64,000 nucleotides of DNA from Lachnospiraceae bacterium (GCA_900757195.1 CAAEMZ010000028.1:1-64000); one strand, 5' to 3'. Positions 1-7,959 are shown, numbered from the stretch's first letter. The notes: generated from the sequence alone by a model not told the origin. Made by a program: numbers and translations.

Positions 1-1
1 C

Positions 2-598
2 TATGCAAAACCGCCCCAGACGCCGGAAGCTTTCTGCAAAATGATTATGGAGTTTAAAATACGGGATATTGACGTCGGAAAGATTAATGACCGCTATTTT
101 GTGAACCGGGTCAGCGGCGGCGTCGGAGCCAATGTCGGGGATAAAGTATCTCAGGAATCCAAAGCCGTTCTCGGTAAAATGGCCTATTATATGGAAGGCG
201 CTCTGGATGTATCCAGAAAGGGCGTTAAGACATTGAAGGTTCATTTTGATTCCGATCAGTTTAAGGGCGACCGGGAAGTGATTTCATTTACAGTAATCAA
301 TGCCTGCGGCAGTTTTGGACTTTATCGGGGATTATCGGAGATGGACCCGGATGACGGGCTGTTTGATGTGCTGATCGTGAAAAAAATGGATCTGGGTCAG
401 ATGCCGATCCTGGGGGTGCAGGCCCTTCGAAAGAAGATGCCGAAGCATCCGAAGGTACGCCATTTCCGGACGAACCACATACGGATCGAGTCCGGAGAAG
501 AAACAGATGTTATCGTAGATTTTGATGGCCGGGAGTATGGAAAACTCCCTGTGGAGCTTTCCATTGTTCCCAAAGCTGTAAAATTAATTGTTCCGTGA
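2..598 (+). CDS. Diacylglycerol/YegS-type lipid kinase, C-terminal part (5' end outside window)
   Basis: The reading frame is open to the left edge, so the start lies upstream and an internal ATG at 41 is not the true start. The visible part, about 199 residues, fits the C-terminal beta-sandwich half of the DAGK_cat/YegS lipid kinase family: an R-D-I-D-V-G-K-I-N-D-R-Y-F strand followed by a G-G-V-G-A-N turn, and a late segment with HFRTNHIRIES and DFDGREYGKLPVE like the family's lipid-binding half. The family phosphorylates diacylglycerol or related lipids at the cytoplasmic face of the membrane, recycling it to phosphatidic acid. The ATP-binding N-terminal domain with its GGDG motif is outside the window, so activity cannot be judged. 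The stop codon lies inside the terminator stem that follows. Confidence 0.8.
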   Translation, partial: YAKPPQTPEAFCKMIMEFKIRDIDVGKINDRYFVNRVSGGVGANVGDKVSQESKAVLGKMAYYMEGALDVSRKGVKTLKVHFDSDQFKGDREVISFTVINACGSFGLYRGLSEMDPDDGLFDVLIVKKMDLGQMPILGVQALRKKMPKHPKVRHFRTNHIRIESGEETDVIVDFDGREYGKLPVELSIVPKAVKLIVP

Positions 599-628
599 TT
601 CCGAAGGGAATCACGGACATTTTTTTTT
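593..628 (+). terminator. Intrinsic terminator of the lipid kinase gene
   Basis: A perfect 10-bp stem (CCGTGATTCC / GGAATCACGG) closes a GAAG loop and is followed by a nine-T run. The kinase stop codon TGA sits in the 5' arm. The roughly 180 bases between this and the trmB stop show no gene. Confidence 0.9.
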
Positions 629-810
629 GCCGATATTCAAAATAAAATGGCAGACCTCTTTCCAGGATTTATGGCATTGGATCAGACGGCGGTCCACACA
701 TTTATGATCGTAACATAAGCAGGAGACTTTTTTGTGTAAGTGCCGGTTGTTCTTCAAGACAGTCACCTCAGTGTATTATTAATCAGTATATGCGGTATCG
801 GGCGGTGGGG

Positions 811-1455
811 TCACCGGCTGGCGACCAGACGGTGGATCGGATGCCCCAGGGATGAAAACTTCGCTTCATATTCGGTCATGACATTGCCTTCGGCTTCAGG
901 GCTGTGATGCAGGTCATAGGACACGTTTTCCAGCGTCCATTCCGCTGCCACCGCTTCCTCCAGTGAAAAGTCGAAGAGGGGCCGGTTATCTGTTTTAAAG
1001 ATGACCTTTCCTTCCGGTTTCAGGATTTCATTATAGCGGTTCCAGTAGTCCCTGTAGGTCAGCCGGCGTTTGGCATGCCGGTCTTTTGGCCAGGGGTCGG
1101 AGAAGTTCAGGTAAATACCGGAAATCTCGTGGGTGTCGAAAACATCCGTGATCGTTTCTGCGTCCATGCGGATGAAGCGCAGGTTATTTCCGGAAAATTC
1201 TTCGCATTTTTCCAGGGCACGGACAAGAACGCTGGAGTATTTCTCAATGCCGATAAAGTTCTTATCCGGATTCCGGCGGGCCATTTCAAGGATAAACTGT
1301 CCTTTGCCCATACCGATTTCTATATAGAGGGGCTGTTCTTTTTCAAAAATTTCGTTCCAGTGTCCTTTTTTTTCAGTAATATTCTGGATCACGAGGGGGC
1401 TGGCTGCAATCGTTTCTTTGGAGCCTTTAACGTTTCGTAGACGCATAGATGTCAT
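811..1455 (-). CDS. trmB: tRNA (guanine-N7-)-methyltransferase
   Basis: TrmB uses S-adenosylmethionine to make m7G46 in the variable loop of tRNAs. The 214-residue protein has the usual length. It shows the SAM-binding loop E-I-G-M-G-K-G-Q-F (about 46-54), the GIEKY strand that ends in the ribose-binding acid, MDAE near 97-100, and the family signature NFSDPWPKDRH-KRRL (about 117-131), which holds the catalytic Asp and tRNA-binding basic residues. FKTDN follows near 153-157. A second ATG three codons in (MRLRNVKG) is an equally possible start. It is the last gene of a leftward group after the mscS-like and AI-2E-type genes. Confidence 0.95.
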   Translation of the reverse strand: MTSMRLRNVKGSKETIAASPLVIQNITEKKGHWNEIFEKEQPLYIEIGMGKGQFILEMARRNPDKNFIGIEKYSSVLVRALEKCEEFSGNNLRFIRMDAETITDVFDTHEISGIYLNFSDPWPKDRHAKRRLTYRDYWNRYNEILKPEGKVIFKTDNRPLFDFSLEEAVAAEWTLENVSYDLHHSPEAEGNVMTEYEAKFSSLGHPIHRLVASR

Positions 1456-1485
1456 TCCTTTCGCGTGGTATAGTGTATAGATCTG

Positions 1486-2784
1486 TCAGGGCTGTTTTTC
1501 TTCCTCAGCCGCTGTATCTTCCTCAAAAGTGAGGGATTCGAATTCTTCTTTGAAATCTTCATCAACGGCAACGCCTTCGGACCGGGCTTCTTTTGTGTTC
1601 CGCAGGTCCGGATCAAGGCGCTTTTGCACCAGAAGATAGTCGATCAATTTACCAAACAGATACGTGAGCACGGCAACGATCGGTACGCCGAGGAACATAC
1701 CGAGAACTCCGGCAACGGCGCCGCCGACGGTGATGGCAAAAATAATGGAAATCGGCTGGAGGCCGGTGGATTTTCCGAGAATTTTCGGGCCAATCACGGA
1801 GCCGTCCAACTGCTGGATGGCAAAAATCAAAATCGCAAAAACAAGAGAAGATTTCGGATTGAGAATCAATAAAATCAGGACCCCCGGAATGGCGCCGATA
1901 AAAGGGCCGAAATAAGGAATCATATTGGTAATACCGACAATGAGGCTGATGATGAGAGCATAAGGCAGTTTCAAAATCGTCATGGAGACCAGACAGATCA
2001 CGCCGATGATCGCGGAATCCAGAGTCTTGCCGATAATATACTGACTGAAGATCTGATTACAGTCTTTCAGGGTATCAAAAAGCCGGAGGGCCATATCTTC
2101 AGGGAAAATGGCGTAAGCCACTCTCTTTAAAGATTTTATCAGTTTATTTTTACTGAACAGCAGGTAACAGGAAATAACGAAGGCAAGCAGGATATTAATA
2201 AACCAGCTTATAATCGAAAGCCCTGCATTATAGAGGAACGGAAGAACCGTATCCGACATAAATGTCCGGAAGAAATCAAAAACATCCGGGAAAAAGTCCT
2301 GTGCAGCCTGGGAGATAAAGGATAAATCCAGGCTCGGAAAACGGTCGTCCAGAGTTTCCAGTGTGGACAGCGCATTCTGGTAAAGGACCGGAGAAATGCG
2401 GACCAACTGGCTGATACTGCTGATAATCTGCGGTACAATAAATATAAATATAAGAATAATGCCGCCGATCATAATGATATATGCGAGAATCATGGAGAGA
2501 AGGAGATGCCCGCGGCGGAAACGGTCTTTCAGCGTCTTCTGAAAGAGGAAGTTATCAATGTGTTTCACCATCGGGTTAATAAAATAGGCAATTAAAAATG
2601 CGATAAGGAATGGTGAAAATACAGAGAGAAGGTTTCCAATCTGATGCCGGGTATGTTTCCAGTTTCCGGTTAAGCGGTAAATAAACAGGCAGATGGCAAA
2701 GGTGGCTACGGTGTAGACGCAGATGGAAAAATATTTCCTGCTGGCCTGAAAATGCTTTTTTGATGTTTTTTTCTGTCTATTCAT
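1486..2784 (-). CDS. AI-2E-type transporter family membrane protein
   Basis: This 432-residue integral membrane protein has about seven or eight hydrophobic segments between residues 20 and 390, and an acidic cytoplasmic tail (EEFESLTFEEDTAAEEE). It matches the AI-2E transporter family (PerM/YdiK/YhhT type): a conserved central stretch with GITNMIPYFGPFIGAIPG and, further on, QQLDGSVIGPKILGKSTGL. Despite the name, family members have varied or unknown substrates, some being Na+/H+ antiporters, so no substrate is assigned. Its start overlaps the end of the upstream mscS-like gene by 8 bp, so the two are probably translationally coupled, which would suit a shared role in osmotic or ion homeostasis. 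Confidence 0.9.
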   Translation of the reverse strand: MNRQKKTSKKHFQASRKYFSICVYTVATFAICLFIYRLTGNWKHTRHQIGNLLSVFSPFLIAFLIAYFINPMVKHIDNFLFQKTLKDRFRRGHLLLSMILAYIIMIGGIILIFIFIVPQIISSISQLVRISPVLYQNALSTLETLDDRFPSLDLSFISQAAQDFFPDVFDFFRTFMSDTVLPFLYNAGLSIISWFINILLAFVISCYLLFSKNKLIKSLKRVAYAIFPEDMALRLFDTLKDCNQIFSQYIIGKTLDSAIIGVICLVSMTILKLPYALIISLIVGITNMIPYFGPFIGAIPGVLILLILNPKSSLVFAILIFAIQQLDGSVIGPKILGKSTGLQPISIIFAITVGGAVAGVLGMFLGVPIVAVLTYLFGKLIDYLLVQKRLDPDLRNTKEARSEGVAVDEDFKEEFESLTFEEDTAAEEEKQP

Positions 2785-3604
2785 TTTTATTGTCTCCTAT
2801 CATGTGAATGTTCATATGCGGGTAATCCATGTCAATATGGTGGCGGTCAAAGGAACGTTTGATCTCTTCCATCAGGGTGTAGTAAGCATCCCAGTAGAGT
2901 TCGGTAGGCACCCAGGCGTGGATAACATACTGAATGGAGCTGTCCAGATAATCCCGGATGTGGACAGCGGGCGGCGGATCCTTCTGCAATTGTGGAAAAG
3001 TGTTTATGGCTTCGTACAGCGCTTTTTTTACATCGTCTGCGGAGGCATTATAAGAGGCGCCGACGAAAATCTCAATCCGGCGGATGGTCTCATTCGTATA
3101 ATTGATAATGCGTCCGTCACATACCTGGCTGTTTGGAAGAAAAACCGTTTTGTTTTCCGGAGTCAGAAGCTGGGTGTAAATCAAACCGGTCTGTACGACC
3201 CGGCCCGATAAACTGTCCAGTTCAATGTAATCACCCACGACAAAAGGCCGGGTAAACAAAATCGTAAGGCCCCCGGCAACGTTGGAGAGCAGTCCCTGAA
3301 TGGAAAGAGAAACGGCCAAACTGACAACACTCAGGAGGGCCACAAGGGATGTGGTCGGAACACCCAGGTACTCCGTAATGATAATCGTGGAAATGAAAAC
3401 CAGCAGAACTTTCAGACCCGTCATGATAAAAATCTGAATCGAAGGGTCCAAAGGAAAACGGTTGATAATACGTTTTAGTATTTTTAAGATAATCTTACTG
3501 ATGATAAAGCATAGAAGAATCAAAAGTAAAACATAGAATAATTTTTCTACGGAAAAATGGCCGATTGAAAAATTCAAAATCTGAGATATCGTATCTTTAT
3601 TCAT
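2777..3604 (-). CDS. MscS-family small-conductance mechanosensitive channel
   Basis: The 275-residue protein has the minimal MscS layout: three membrane segments (about 20-42, 60-80, 86-112), a pore-lining third helix running into QGLLSNVAGGLTIL, then the beta domain (FVVGDYIEL) and an alpha/beta C-terminal domain from about 170. The motif LPNSQV lies in the beta/alpha boundary, as in the family. Such channels open under membrane tension and release solutes during hypo-osmotic shock. It is the first gene of the leftward group, overlapping the AI-2E-type gene. The length, close to E. coli MscS (286 aa), and the absence of extra domains argue against the large MscK-like subfamilies. Confidence 0.92.
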   Translation of the reverse strand: MNKDTISQILNFSIGHFSVEKLFYVLLLILLCFIISKIILKILKRIINRFPLDPSIQIFIMTGLKVLLVFISTIIITEYLGVPTTSLVALLSVVSLAVSLSIQGLLSNVAGGLTILFTRPFVVGDYIELDSLSGRVVQTGLIYTQLLTPENKTVFLPNSQVCDGRIINYTNETIRRIEIFVGASYNASADDVKKALYEAINTFPQLQKDPPPAVHIRDYLDSSIQYVIHAWVPTELYWDAYYTLMEEIKRSFDRHHIDMDYPHMNIHMIGDNKNE

Positions 3605-3749
3605 AATTTAAGTTGCTTAGAACTGTAACTAAACCCGCCTTTCTGCAATATGGTATAAACTGTCTTTATTATATTACAAAAAACCGGAGGAGGATACAGG
3701 AAATTCTTAAATATTTCAAAAAAAAACCTGTAAAAAATATAAAAAATGC

Positions 3750-3778
3750 TTGCTTTTTTTTTCAAAGTAATCTATAAT
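3750..3778 (+). promoter_or_regulatory. Promoter of tRNA-Lys
   Basis: TTGCTT at 3750-3755 and TATAAT at 3773-3778 with 17-bp spacing, ending 28 bp before the tRNA. An A+T-rich stretch lies upstream, as for strong stable-RNA promoters. Confidence 0.8.
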
Positions 3779-3806
3779 AGATTTTGCTGTTAAAGCATAT
3801 AGATAT

Positions 3807-3879
3807 GCGCTTCTAGCTCAGTTGGTAGAGCACCTGACTCTTAATCAGGGTGTCCAGGGTTCGAGCCCCTGGAGGCGCA
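3807..3879 (+). tRNA. tRNA-Lys(CTT)
   Basis: A full cloverleaf of 73 nt. The acceptor stem is GCGCTTC / GAGGCGC, the D arm contains AGCTCAGTTGGTAGAGC, the anticodon stem is CCTGA / TCAGG around loop CTCTTAA (anticodon CTT), and the T arm contains GGTTCGAGCCC. The discriminator base is A and CCA is not encoded. It lies at the left edge of an AT-rich accessory stretch. Confidence 0.97.
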
Positions 3880-3908
3880 GTACAAAGCACTGTTTTCGAT
3901 GACGTAGG

Positions 3909-3931
3909 AGCACCGGGGGCGGTGCTTTTTT
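3909..3931 (+). terminator. Terminator after tRNA-Lys
   Basis: A 7-bp stem AGCACCG / CGGTGCT closes a GGGG loop and is followed directly by Ts. Confidence 0.85.
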
Positions 3932-4025
3932 CTTGCTATACAAGAAAAAACGCTCCGCGAGGATCGCACTGCGGCGGAAGAGAATTGAACAAAAATATAA
4001 TTTTTATAAAGGAGACCCGGTTATT

Positions 4026-4253
4026 ATGAATATGGGAATGATGATGAAATTTATGAAGGAAAAGAATGAATTTGTGCAGCGGCATCCGAAGTTCGCTTCG
4101 TTTTTTAATGCGGTTTCTCAGAATATGATCGAAGAGGGGACCGTTATAGAAATTACGGTCACAAAGACGGATGGCGAAACGGTGACTTCAAATATGCGGG
4201 TGATGCCGGAAGATATGGTTCTATTACAGGGATTGCAGAATATGCAGAGATAG
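4026..4253 (+). CDS. Small conserved-looking hypothetical protein (75 aa)
   Basis: I do not recognise a named family. The frame is open further upstream (to 3933), but that part overlaps the tRNA terminator. The ATG at 4026 is preceded by AAAGGAG 11 bp away, so I start there. The product is Met-rich at its N-terminus (MNMGMMMKFM), has a basic helix (KEKNEFVQRHPKFASFF) and then a short strand-rich half (GTVIEITVTKTDG, TSNMRVMPEDM). There is no membrane segment or Cys pair, so a small cytoplasmic protein is likely. It is followed 43 bp later by a zinc-ribbon gene on the same strand, and the two may form a small operon. Confidence 0.65.
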   Translation: MNMGMMMKFMKEKNEFVQRHPKFASFFNAVSQNMIEEGTVIEITVTKTDGETVTSNMRVMPEDMVLLQGLQNMQR

Positions 4254-4296
4254 TATTATAATAAAAGAAAATTGTCGGGGAGGCTGAAGATAAAAG

Positions 4297-4593
4297 ATGG
4301 TTTGCAGAAAATGTGGAAAAGAAATGGATCCGGAAGATAAGTTCTGCAGTGCCTGCGGAACACCCGTGGGGGCTGAAGCGTCAAAAAATAAGGAATATGG
4401 GTATAAGGACGATGTTATTAACACGGTTGGCCGTTTTGATGGAAAATATATGCTTATGGCGGGAATCATCGTAGCGGTTCTTGCTGTGGCAGCTTTTTTT
4501 GTAAAAATGAATTATAATAAAGAGATGGAGAAACAGGCGGCGGAAACGGAAACGGTTGCAATGATGCTGGAAACGGATGAAGCACAGGTTTAA
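4297..4593 (+). CDS. Zinc-ribbon, single-pass membrane protein
   Basis: This 98-residue protein begins with a CxxC...CxxC zinc ribbon (CRKCG at 3-7 and CSACG at 17-21, of the zf-ribbon/double-zinc-ribbon type). It is followed by a polar linker, one membrane helix around residues 54-68 (MLMAGIIVAVLAVAAFF) and a charged C-terminal tail rich in E and T. Such proteins are common in Clostridia and their function is mostly unknown. The ribbon faces the cytoplasm if the positive-inside rule holds. GGGGAGG precedes the start. Confidence 0.8.
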   Translation: MVCRKCGKEMDPEDKFCSACGTPVGAEASKNKEYGYKDDVINTVGRFDGKYMLMAGIIVAVLAVAAFFVKMNYNKEMEKQAAETETVAMMLETDEAQV

Positions 4594-4629
4594 TATGAAT
4601 TAAAAGTAAATAGTGGATGCAGTCATGAA

Positions 4630-4660
4630 CCCCGGAGGATGAATACCTCCGGGGAATTTT
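4630..4660 (+). terminator. Terminator after zinc-ribbon gene
   Basis: A perfect 9-bp stem CCCCGGAGG / CCTCCGGGG with a 7-nt loop, then AATTTTGTT. Confidence 0.8.
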
Positions 4661-4711
4661 GTTATCCGGCATTGGTTTAAGCAATCTTCCGGTGGTTTTG
4701 TTGAATAATTG

Positions 4712-5155
4712 TCACCGGGATTTAATAAAGTCTGCAATCAGCGCTATTAAGAAAAGAAGGGACATCTGAATGAGGATAGGCCATAGTGGAAACAGGTAAT
4801 CGAACCGGAAGTCAAAGTCTGTTATGGCAAAAAGTCCGGCAATTCCAAACATCGGTATGACGGATTTAAAAAAGTGTGACAGCATCAGGTGAAAGGAAAT
4901 AAAGGGCGCATTTTTTATGAAAAAATATAATATGAAAACGCAACCGATTAAAAAAACAGAGGAACATACAGAGAAAAAAGTATCTGAAATCTGAAGCCAG
5001 AAAAATCGTGTGTTCGGAATGTCTATGCCTCCTGAGGATAAAAACATAGATGGATGGATCAGGGTATTCAGGATACGGAATATGATTGAGCGGGTGAAAA
5101 TACCTGCATACATTACGAACAAAAGCCATTGATATTTCTTTTTATATGAAGTCAT
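4712..5155 (-). CDS. Hypothetical multi-pass membrane protein
   Basis: I do not recognise the family. The 147-residue product has four hydrophobic segments (roughly 10-32, 58-80, 92-112, 122-142) joined by short loops, with a basic N-terminus (MTSYKKKYQW) and no recognisable catalytic motif. AAAAAGGAGG lies 8 bp before the ATG, so it is probably translated. It is A+T-rich compared with flanking core genes and belongs to the 4.7-7.9 kb patch of accessory genes. Its promoter is described separately. Confidence 0.6.
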   Translation of the reverse strand: MTSYKKKYQWLLFVMYAGIFTRSIIFRILNTLIHPSMFLSSGGIDIPNTRFFWLQISDTFFSVCSSVFLIGCVFILYFFIKNAPFISFHLMLSHFFKSVIPMFGIAGLFAITDFDFRFDYLFPLWPILIQMSLLFLIALIADFIKSR

Positions 5156-5215
5156 TAAAGCCGCCTCCTTTTTGAGAAAACAATCAACAGGGCTGTTTCA
5201 ATCTTTTATATGTTT

Positions 5216-5245
5216 ATTATACATTAAAAAAGGAAAAACAATCAA
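5216..5245 (-). promoter_or_regulatory. Promoter of the leftward membrane-protein gene
   Basis: Read leftward: TTGATT (5240-5245), an 18-bp spacer, TATAAT (5216-5221). The same TTGATTGT and 18-bp spacing recurs in front of the DUF4160 pair. Confidence 0.6.
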
Positions 5246-5366
5246 GTCCTGTGATATAATGGAAGCAGATATTACGATGATAATGAGATGGGATTTTATT
5301 GGGCAGCCGGGCGGCATCTTATCTATATTAGAAAACGAGTATTGATTTATTCTAGGGGAGAAATGG

Positions 5367-5870
5367 ATGAAGATTTACTTATCAAAATATTGGCGGCAAA
5401 GCTATTTTTCTTATTTGGTGACGATTATATGTATCGTAGTTTTTGTGGTAGTTTTTTGTATATGGAGTCATGACAGAGAAGATTACGTTATGATATTAGG
5501 TGCACTTTCTTGGATTCTGGTGGAAGTTGGACTCTTGGTTGCTGCAAAAAGAACAGCTACTTATGCCATCATAGAACCGGATGAAATACACTCTTATTCA
5601 TTTTTTTCTAAAAAACTCTGTACAGTAGCTACAACGACAAAGCCTGTATATTATGCAATTTTTAAGACGCCAGTGGCTGGCGTATGGCGGGATCAATTTA
5701 TTGCTTTATCCAATGAACCTTTTGAATACCGGGATATATACGTATATATGAGAGGGATGTATACAGCAAGATTCATTATGAGTTATGATATGGCGAAACA
5801 GGTTATTTTACCTTATAATGAACAGACCATTTTATTTCTTCATACGGAATTGTGGGAACGGGTACATTGA
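5367..5870 (+). CDS. Hypothetical membrane protein (two N-terminal helices)
   Basis: No family is recognised. The 167-residue product starts MKIYLSKYWRQSYF and has two adjacent membrane helices (about 14-34 and 42-58). A soluble half of about 100 residues follows, with alternating strands (YAIIEPDEIHSYSFF, FIALSNEPFEYR). This resembles the membrane-anchored PH-like proteins of Firmicutes, but I cannot confirm that. GGGGAG stands 8 bp before the ATG; an upstream overlapping frame at 5288 is less likely. It is followed after 66 bp by another small membrane protein on the same strand, so the two are probably one unit. Confidence 0.6.
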   Translation: MKIYLSKYWRQSYFSYLVTIICIVVFVVVFCIWSHDREDYVMILGALSWILVEVGLLVAAKRTATYAIIEPDEIHSYSFFSKKLCTVATTTKPVYYAIFKTPVAGVWRDQFIALSNEPFEYRDIYVYMRGMYTARFIMSYDMAKQVILPYNEQTILFLHTELWERVH

Positions 5871-5936
5871 AAAATATGTCAGGATGAAGATAACGGAAAT
5901 GGTTTTGGCGATTGCAGGATTGTTTAGGAGATAATA

Positions 5937-6422
5937 ATGAAAAAAGAAATAGCAATGAAAAAATATGTAATCGATCAATTACTTCAATTGATGATATTCT
6001 GGGGGAGTTGGTTTTATCTAAATTATAAGTGCGGCTATGCATTTTTTGACCCCGGTCTGTGGATGTATGCGATTATTTTGTTTATACTTAATGCATTTGG
6101 TGTATTCGCTTGTGGATTATTTAAGCATATTTTATTATTGCCATTTGATTTATTACGGGGCAGTTCAGAGCAGATTGCCTATTTTAGCAAGAGGGTTGGT
6201 ATAGATAATTATGAGTGCCTGGGAAAGAAATATTATTGTGAATGGAAGTTCTATTCTTCTCAGGGAACTTTACAGGTATTAGTTCCGGTATTTTTAACAG
6301 AGGAAAAGATCCGCGAAATGGAAAAACCGCAGGTTGACCAGAAAGTTAAACTTAATTACTATAAGTATTCAAAAATATTACGTTCATGGGAAGTTGTCGG
6401 AGATTCTAAGTGTAAAAAATAA
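5937..6422 (+). CDS. Hypothetical membrane protein (161 aa)
   Basis: Not a family I recognise. Two hydrophobic segments (about 14-30 and 42-72) precede a soluble C-terminal domain with YECLGKKYYCEWKFYSS and VLVPVFLTEEKIREM. The layout is like that of the upstream gene at 5367: membrane pair first, then a small strand-rich domain of about 80 residues. AGGAG precedes the start with good spacing, and a terminator follows at 6456. Low GC and no relation to neighbours suggest accessory origin. Confidence 0.6.
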   Translation: MKKEIAMKKYVIDQLLQLMIFWGSWFYLNYKCGYAFFDPGLWMYAIILFILNAFGVFACGLFKHILLLPFDLLRGSSEQIAYFSKRVGIDNYECLGKKYYCEWKFYSSQGTLQVLVPVFLTEEKIREMEKPQVDQKVKLNYYKYSKILRSWEVVGDSKCKK

Positions 6423-6455
6423 AAGAAGGTTTGAAGCTTTTTATTGAAGGGGGAA

Positions 6456-6492
6456 ACAGGTGAAAGTAGATAGATGCTTTCACTTGTTTTTT
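6456..6492 (+). terminator. Terminator of the 5367-6422 gene pair
   Basis: An 11-bp stem ACAGGTGAAAG / CTTTCACTTGT with one G-U pair and a 10-nt loop, followed by TTTTT. From here to about 6719 no intact gene is visible, only the inverted repeat at 6630. Confidence 0.8.
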
Positions 6493-6629
6493 CCTGTTTG
6501 TGGGAGCGAAATATTTAGAGTATTAGGGGAGATTAAGAGAATTTTGCAACTAATCGGGTGGGTATTTTGGGATAATATTTTAGCGTTTAAAGTTTAGAGA
6601 TGTTCTGTATCGTATCTAAGGAATATGAG

Positions 6630-6672
6630 AAAGCGGGCAATGTCAGATGAAATTTTGTCATTGCCCGCTTTT
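6630..6672. repeat. Perfect 13-bp inverted repeat, terminator-like
   Basis: AAAGCGGGCAATG (6630-6642) and CATTGCCCGCTTT (6659-6671) with a 16-nt loop. A short T run follows on the + strand. It lies where the apparent open frame at 6625 would start, which is one reason not to believe that start. It may be an orphan terminator left from the gene whose relic follows. Confidence 0.6.
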
Positions 6673-6718
6673 CAGTCGGTTTTAGTTGAGTTTTACCGAA
6701 ACGTGTTTTTCGTTGTCC

Positions 6719-7281
6719 GGCGGGGAGCGATTTATTCAGGCAGAAAAGAATACTGCGGAATTCGTTGCCGAAATTTTAAAGCGAAAGGGATGGGGAATAG
6801 AAAGAGTAAAAAAACACCAGAAGAAATCGGAAGAACAAAAGATCTTGGAAACGTAGATTGCATTTATCAGGCATATACCGATCAGTGGTGGCCTCCGGTG
6901 AAGAACTGTGAGGACTGGGCCGGAGCCGGAGACAATGAGGCTATCCGGTATCTTGGTATTTGCGTCAGTAAAGGTTGTATCAGAGGGAGAGTTTATACAG
7001 AAAAAAATGGCTGGCTGCCCTATATAACTTTTCGTAGTGAATATGATATTGCGGATACGGAGAATGGTGTTCTCGGTGACGGTAGTCCGATTCAGGCCGT
7101 ACAATTATATTACATAACACCAAATGGATATGCGTATAAGAAAGCGGTATACTGTGTATCGGATATGAATCATGAGATTTTTTATCCGATACAGAATGAT
7201 GATGAAATGGATGCGGTTCAGGATGGATATGCCGGTATCAAAGGCGTGGCTGTGGATAAGTTTCAGGCATGGGTTGAGTAG
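6719..7281 (+). pseudogene. Relic of a phage-type N-acetylmuramoyl-L-alanine amidase (endolysin)
   Basis: Two pieces of one protein lie in different frames. In the frame of base 6740 the translation reads ERFIQAEKNTAEFVAEILKRKGWGIERVKKH, which looks like the last helix and conserved His region of an Amidase_2 domain, and it stops at 6854-6856. From about 6850, in the next frame, an open stretch to 7281 encodes the C-terminal wall-binding type module seen in clostridial endolysins: VDCIYQAYTDQWWPPV, then GCIRGRVYTEKNGWLPYI, then DGYAGIKGVAVDKFQ. The N-terminal two thirds of the amidase domain is absent, and no good ribosome binding site precedes either piece. An ATG at 6790 could in principle start the C-terminal module alone (163 aa). 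I infer a decayed prophage lysis gene. Confidence 0.6.
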
Positions 7282-7314
7282 AGTGTAAAAGAAATTTATC
7301 TAAGACAGAAATGT

Positions 7315-7362
7315 AAACAGGGATTATTGTTATAAGGTAAAGAACACGAATCCCTGTTTTTT
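7315..7362 (+). terminator. Terminator after the amidase relic
   Basis: An 11-bp stem AAACAGGGATT / AATCCCTGTTT with a 23-nt loop, followed by a short T run. Confidence 0.7.
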
Positions 7363-7399
7363 AGATTTACCCGGGAATAGTTTTAATTATATTCGGTAA

Positions 7400-7678
7400 T
7401 TAGCAAAAGTATCGGATTTCGCCAAAATAGGTATACCATTGATTGATAATGGCAGCACTGTTGGCCTCAATGACTCTTATTAGATTTCTCAGCTCTTTTT
7501 GCGGAATCTGAGAAGCATTATTGCAAAGCAGAGCTTTTCCTGAATTTGTTATCCATATTTTTGTGGCATTTTTGGAAGCACGGCCTTCTGCAATGTGAAC
7601 GTGAATGGGTTCAAGTGGTTTGTTTTCGTTTGACCAGAAATAAACGATATAAGGTCCAATCCTAAAAATTTGAGGCAC
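7400..7678 (-). CDS. DUF4160 domain protein
   Basis: The 92-residue protein starts MPQIFRIGPYIVYFWSNENKPLEPIHVHI, matching the DUF4160 pattern: a short strand with I-x-R, then F-x-x-N-E and P-x-H-V-H. It then shows KIWITNSGKALLCNN and a C-terminal helix ending in WYTYFGEIRYF. DUF4160 genes usually sit next to a small partner (often DUF2442) and have been suspected of being toxin-antitoxin-like, but no activity is established. The start overlaps the end of the partner gene by 17 bp, implying coupled translation. Confidence 0.75.
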   Translation of the reverse strand: MPQIFRIGPYIVYFWSNENKPLEPIHVHIAEGRASKNATKIWITNSGKALLCNNASQIPQKELRNLIRVIEANSAAIINQWYTYFGEIRYFC

Positions 7679-7934
7679 TGAGGATGCCTCCTTCCTGGGA
7701 GAATTCTAATATAAGGTGAGCATTATCTTTTATAAGTTTTTTAAAATATTCCATTTCGGTATCCGAATATCCACAGATATTTTCCCATGTATAATCGGGA
7801 AGCCAACAGGTTGCGTTATGGAAACCATCTCTTAAATCCGGTGTTTCGATATAAACCTTTACACGGCCATCCGATTTCATTTCAGAGTGGACAATTTCGG
7901 TATCGTTATTAAGTGTTAAAAATGGGTACATCAT
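7662..7934 (-). CDS. Small partner protein of the DUF4160 gene (DUF2442-like, uncertain)
   Basis: This 90-residue protein (MMYPFLTLNNDTEIVHSEM...) has strands at EIVHSEM and RVKVYIETPD. The first gene of a two-gene unit, it sits upstream of and overlaps the DUF4160 gene. I cannot see a diagnostic motif: the position and size match DUF2442 partners, but the tail (YFKKLIKDNAHLILEFSQEGG) does not clearly. AAAGGAGGG precedes the ATG and a TTGATT/TATAAT promoter lies just upstream. The pair is probably intact and expressed. Confidence 0.6.
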   Translation of the reverse strand: MMYPFLTLNNDTEIVHSEMKSDGRVKVYIETPDLRDGFHNATCWLPDYTWENICGYSDTEMEYFKKLIKDNAHLILEFSQEGGILSASNF

Positions 7935-7959
7935 ATTTGGTTCCCTCCTTTATATGATT

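Noticed and set aside
5277..5345. A 22-residue open frame (MIMRWDFIGQPGG...) before the gene at 5367
   Set aside because: It has no ribosome binding site and no recognisable leader-peptide features; too short to support.
6625..6718. Start of a 218-aa open frame at 6625
   Set aside because: The first part overlaps a 13-bp inverted repeat and shows no homology-like pattern; recognisable domains begin later in two different frames.
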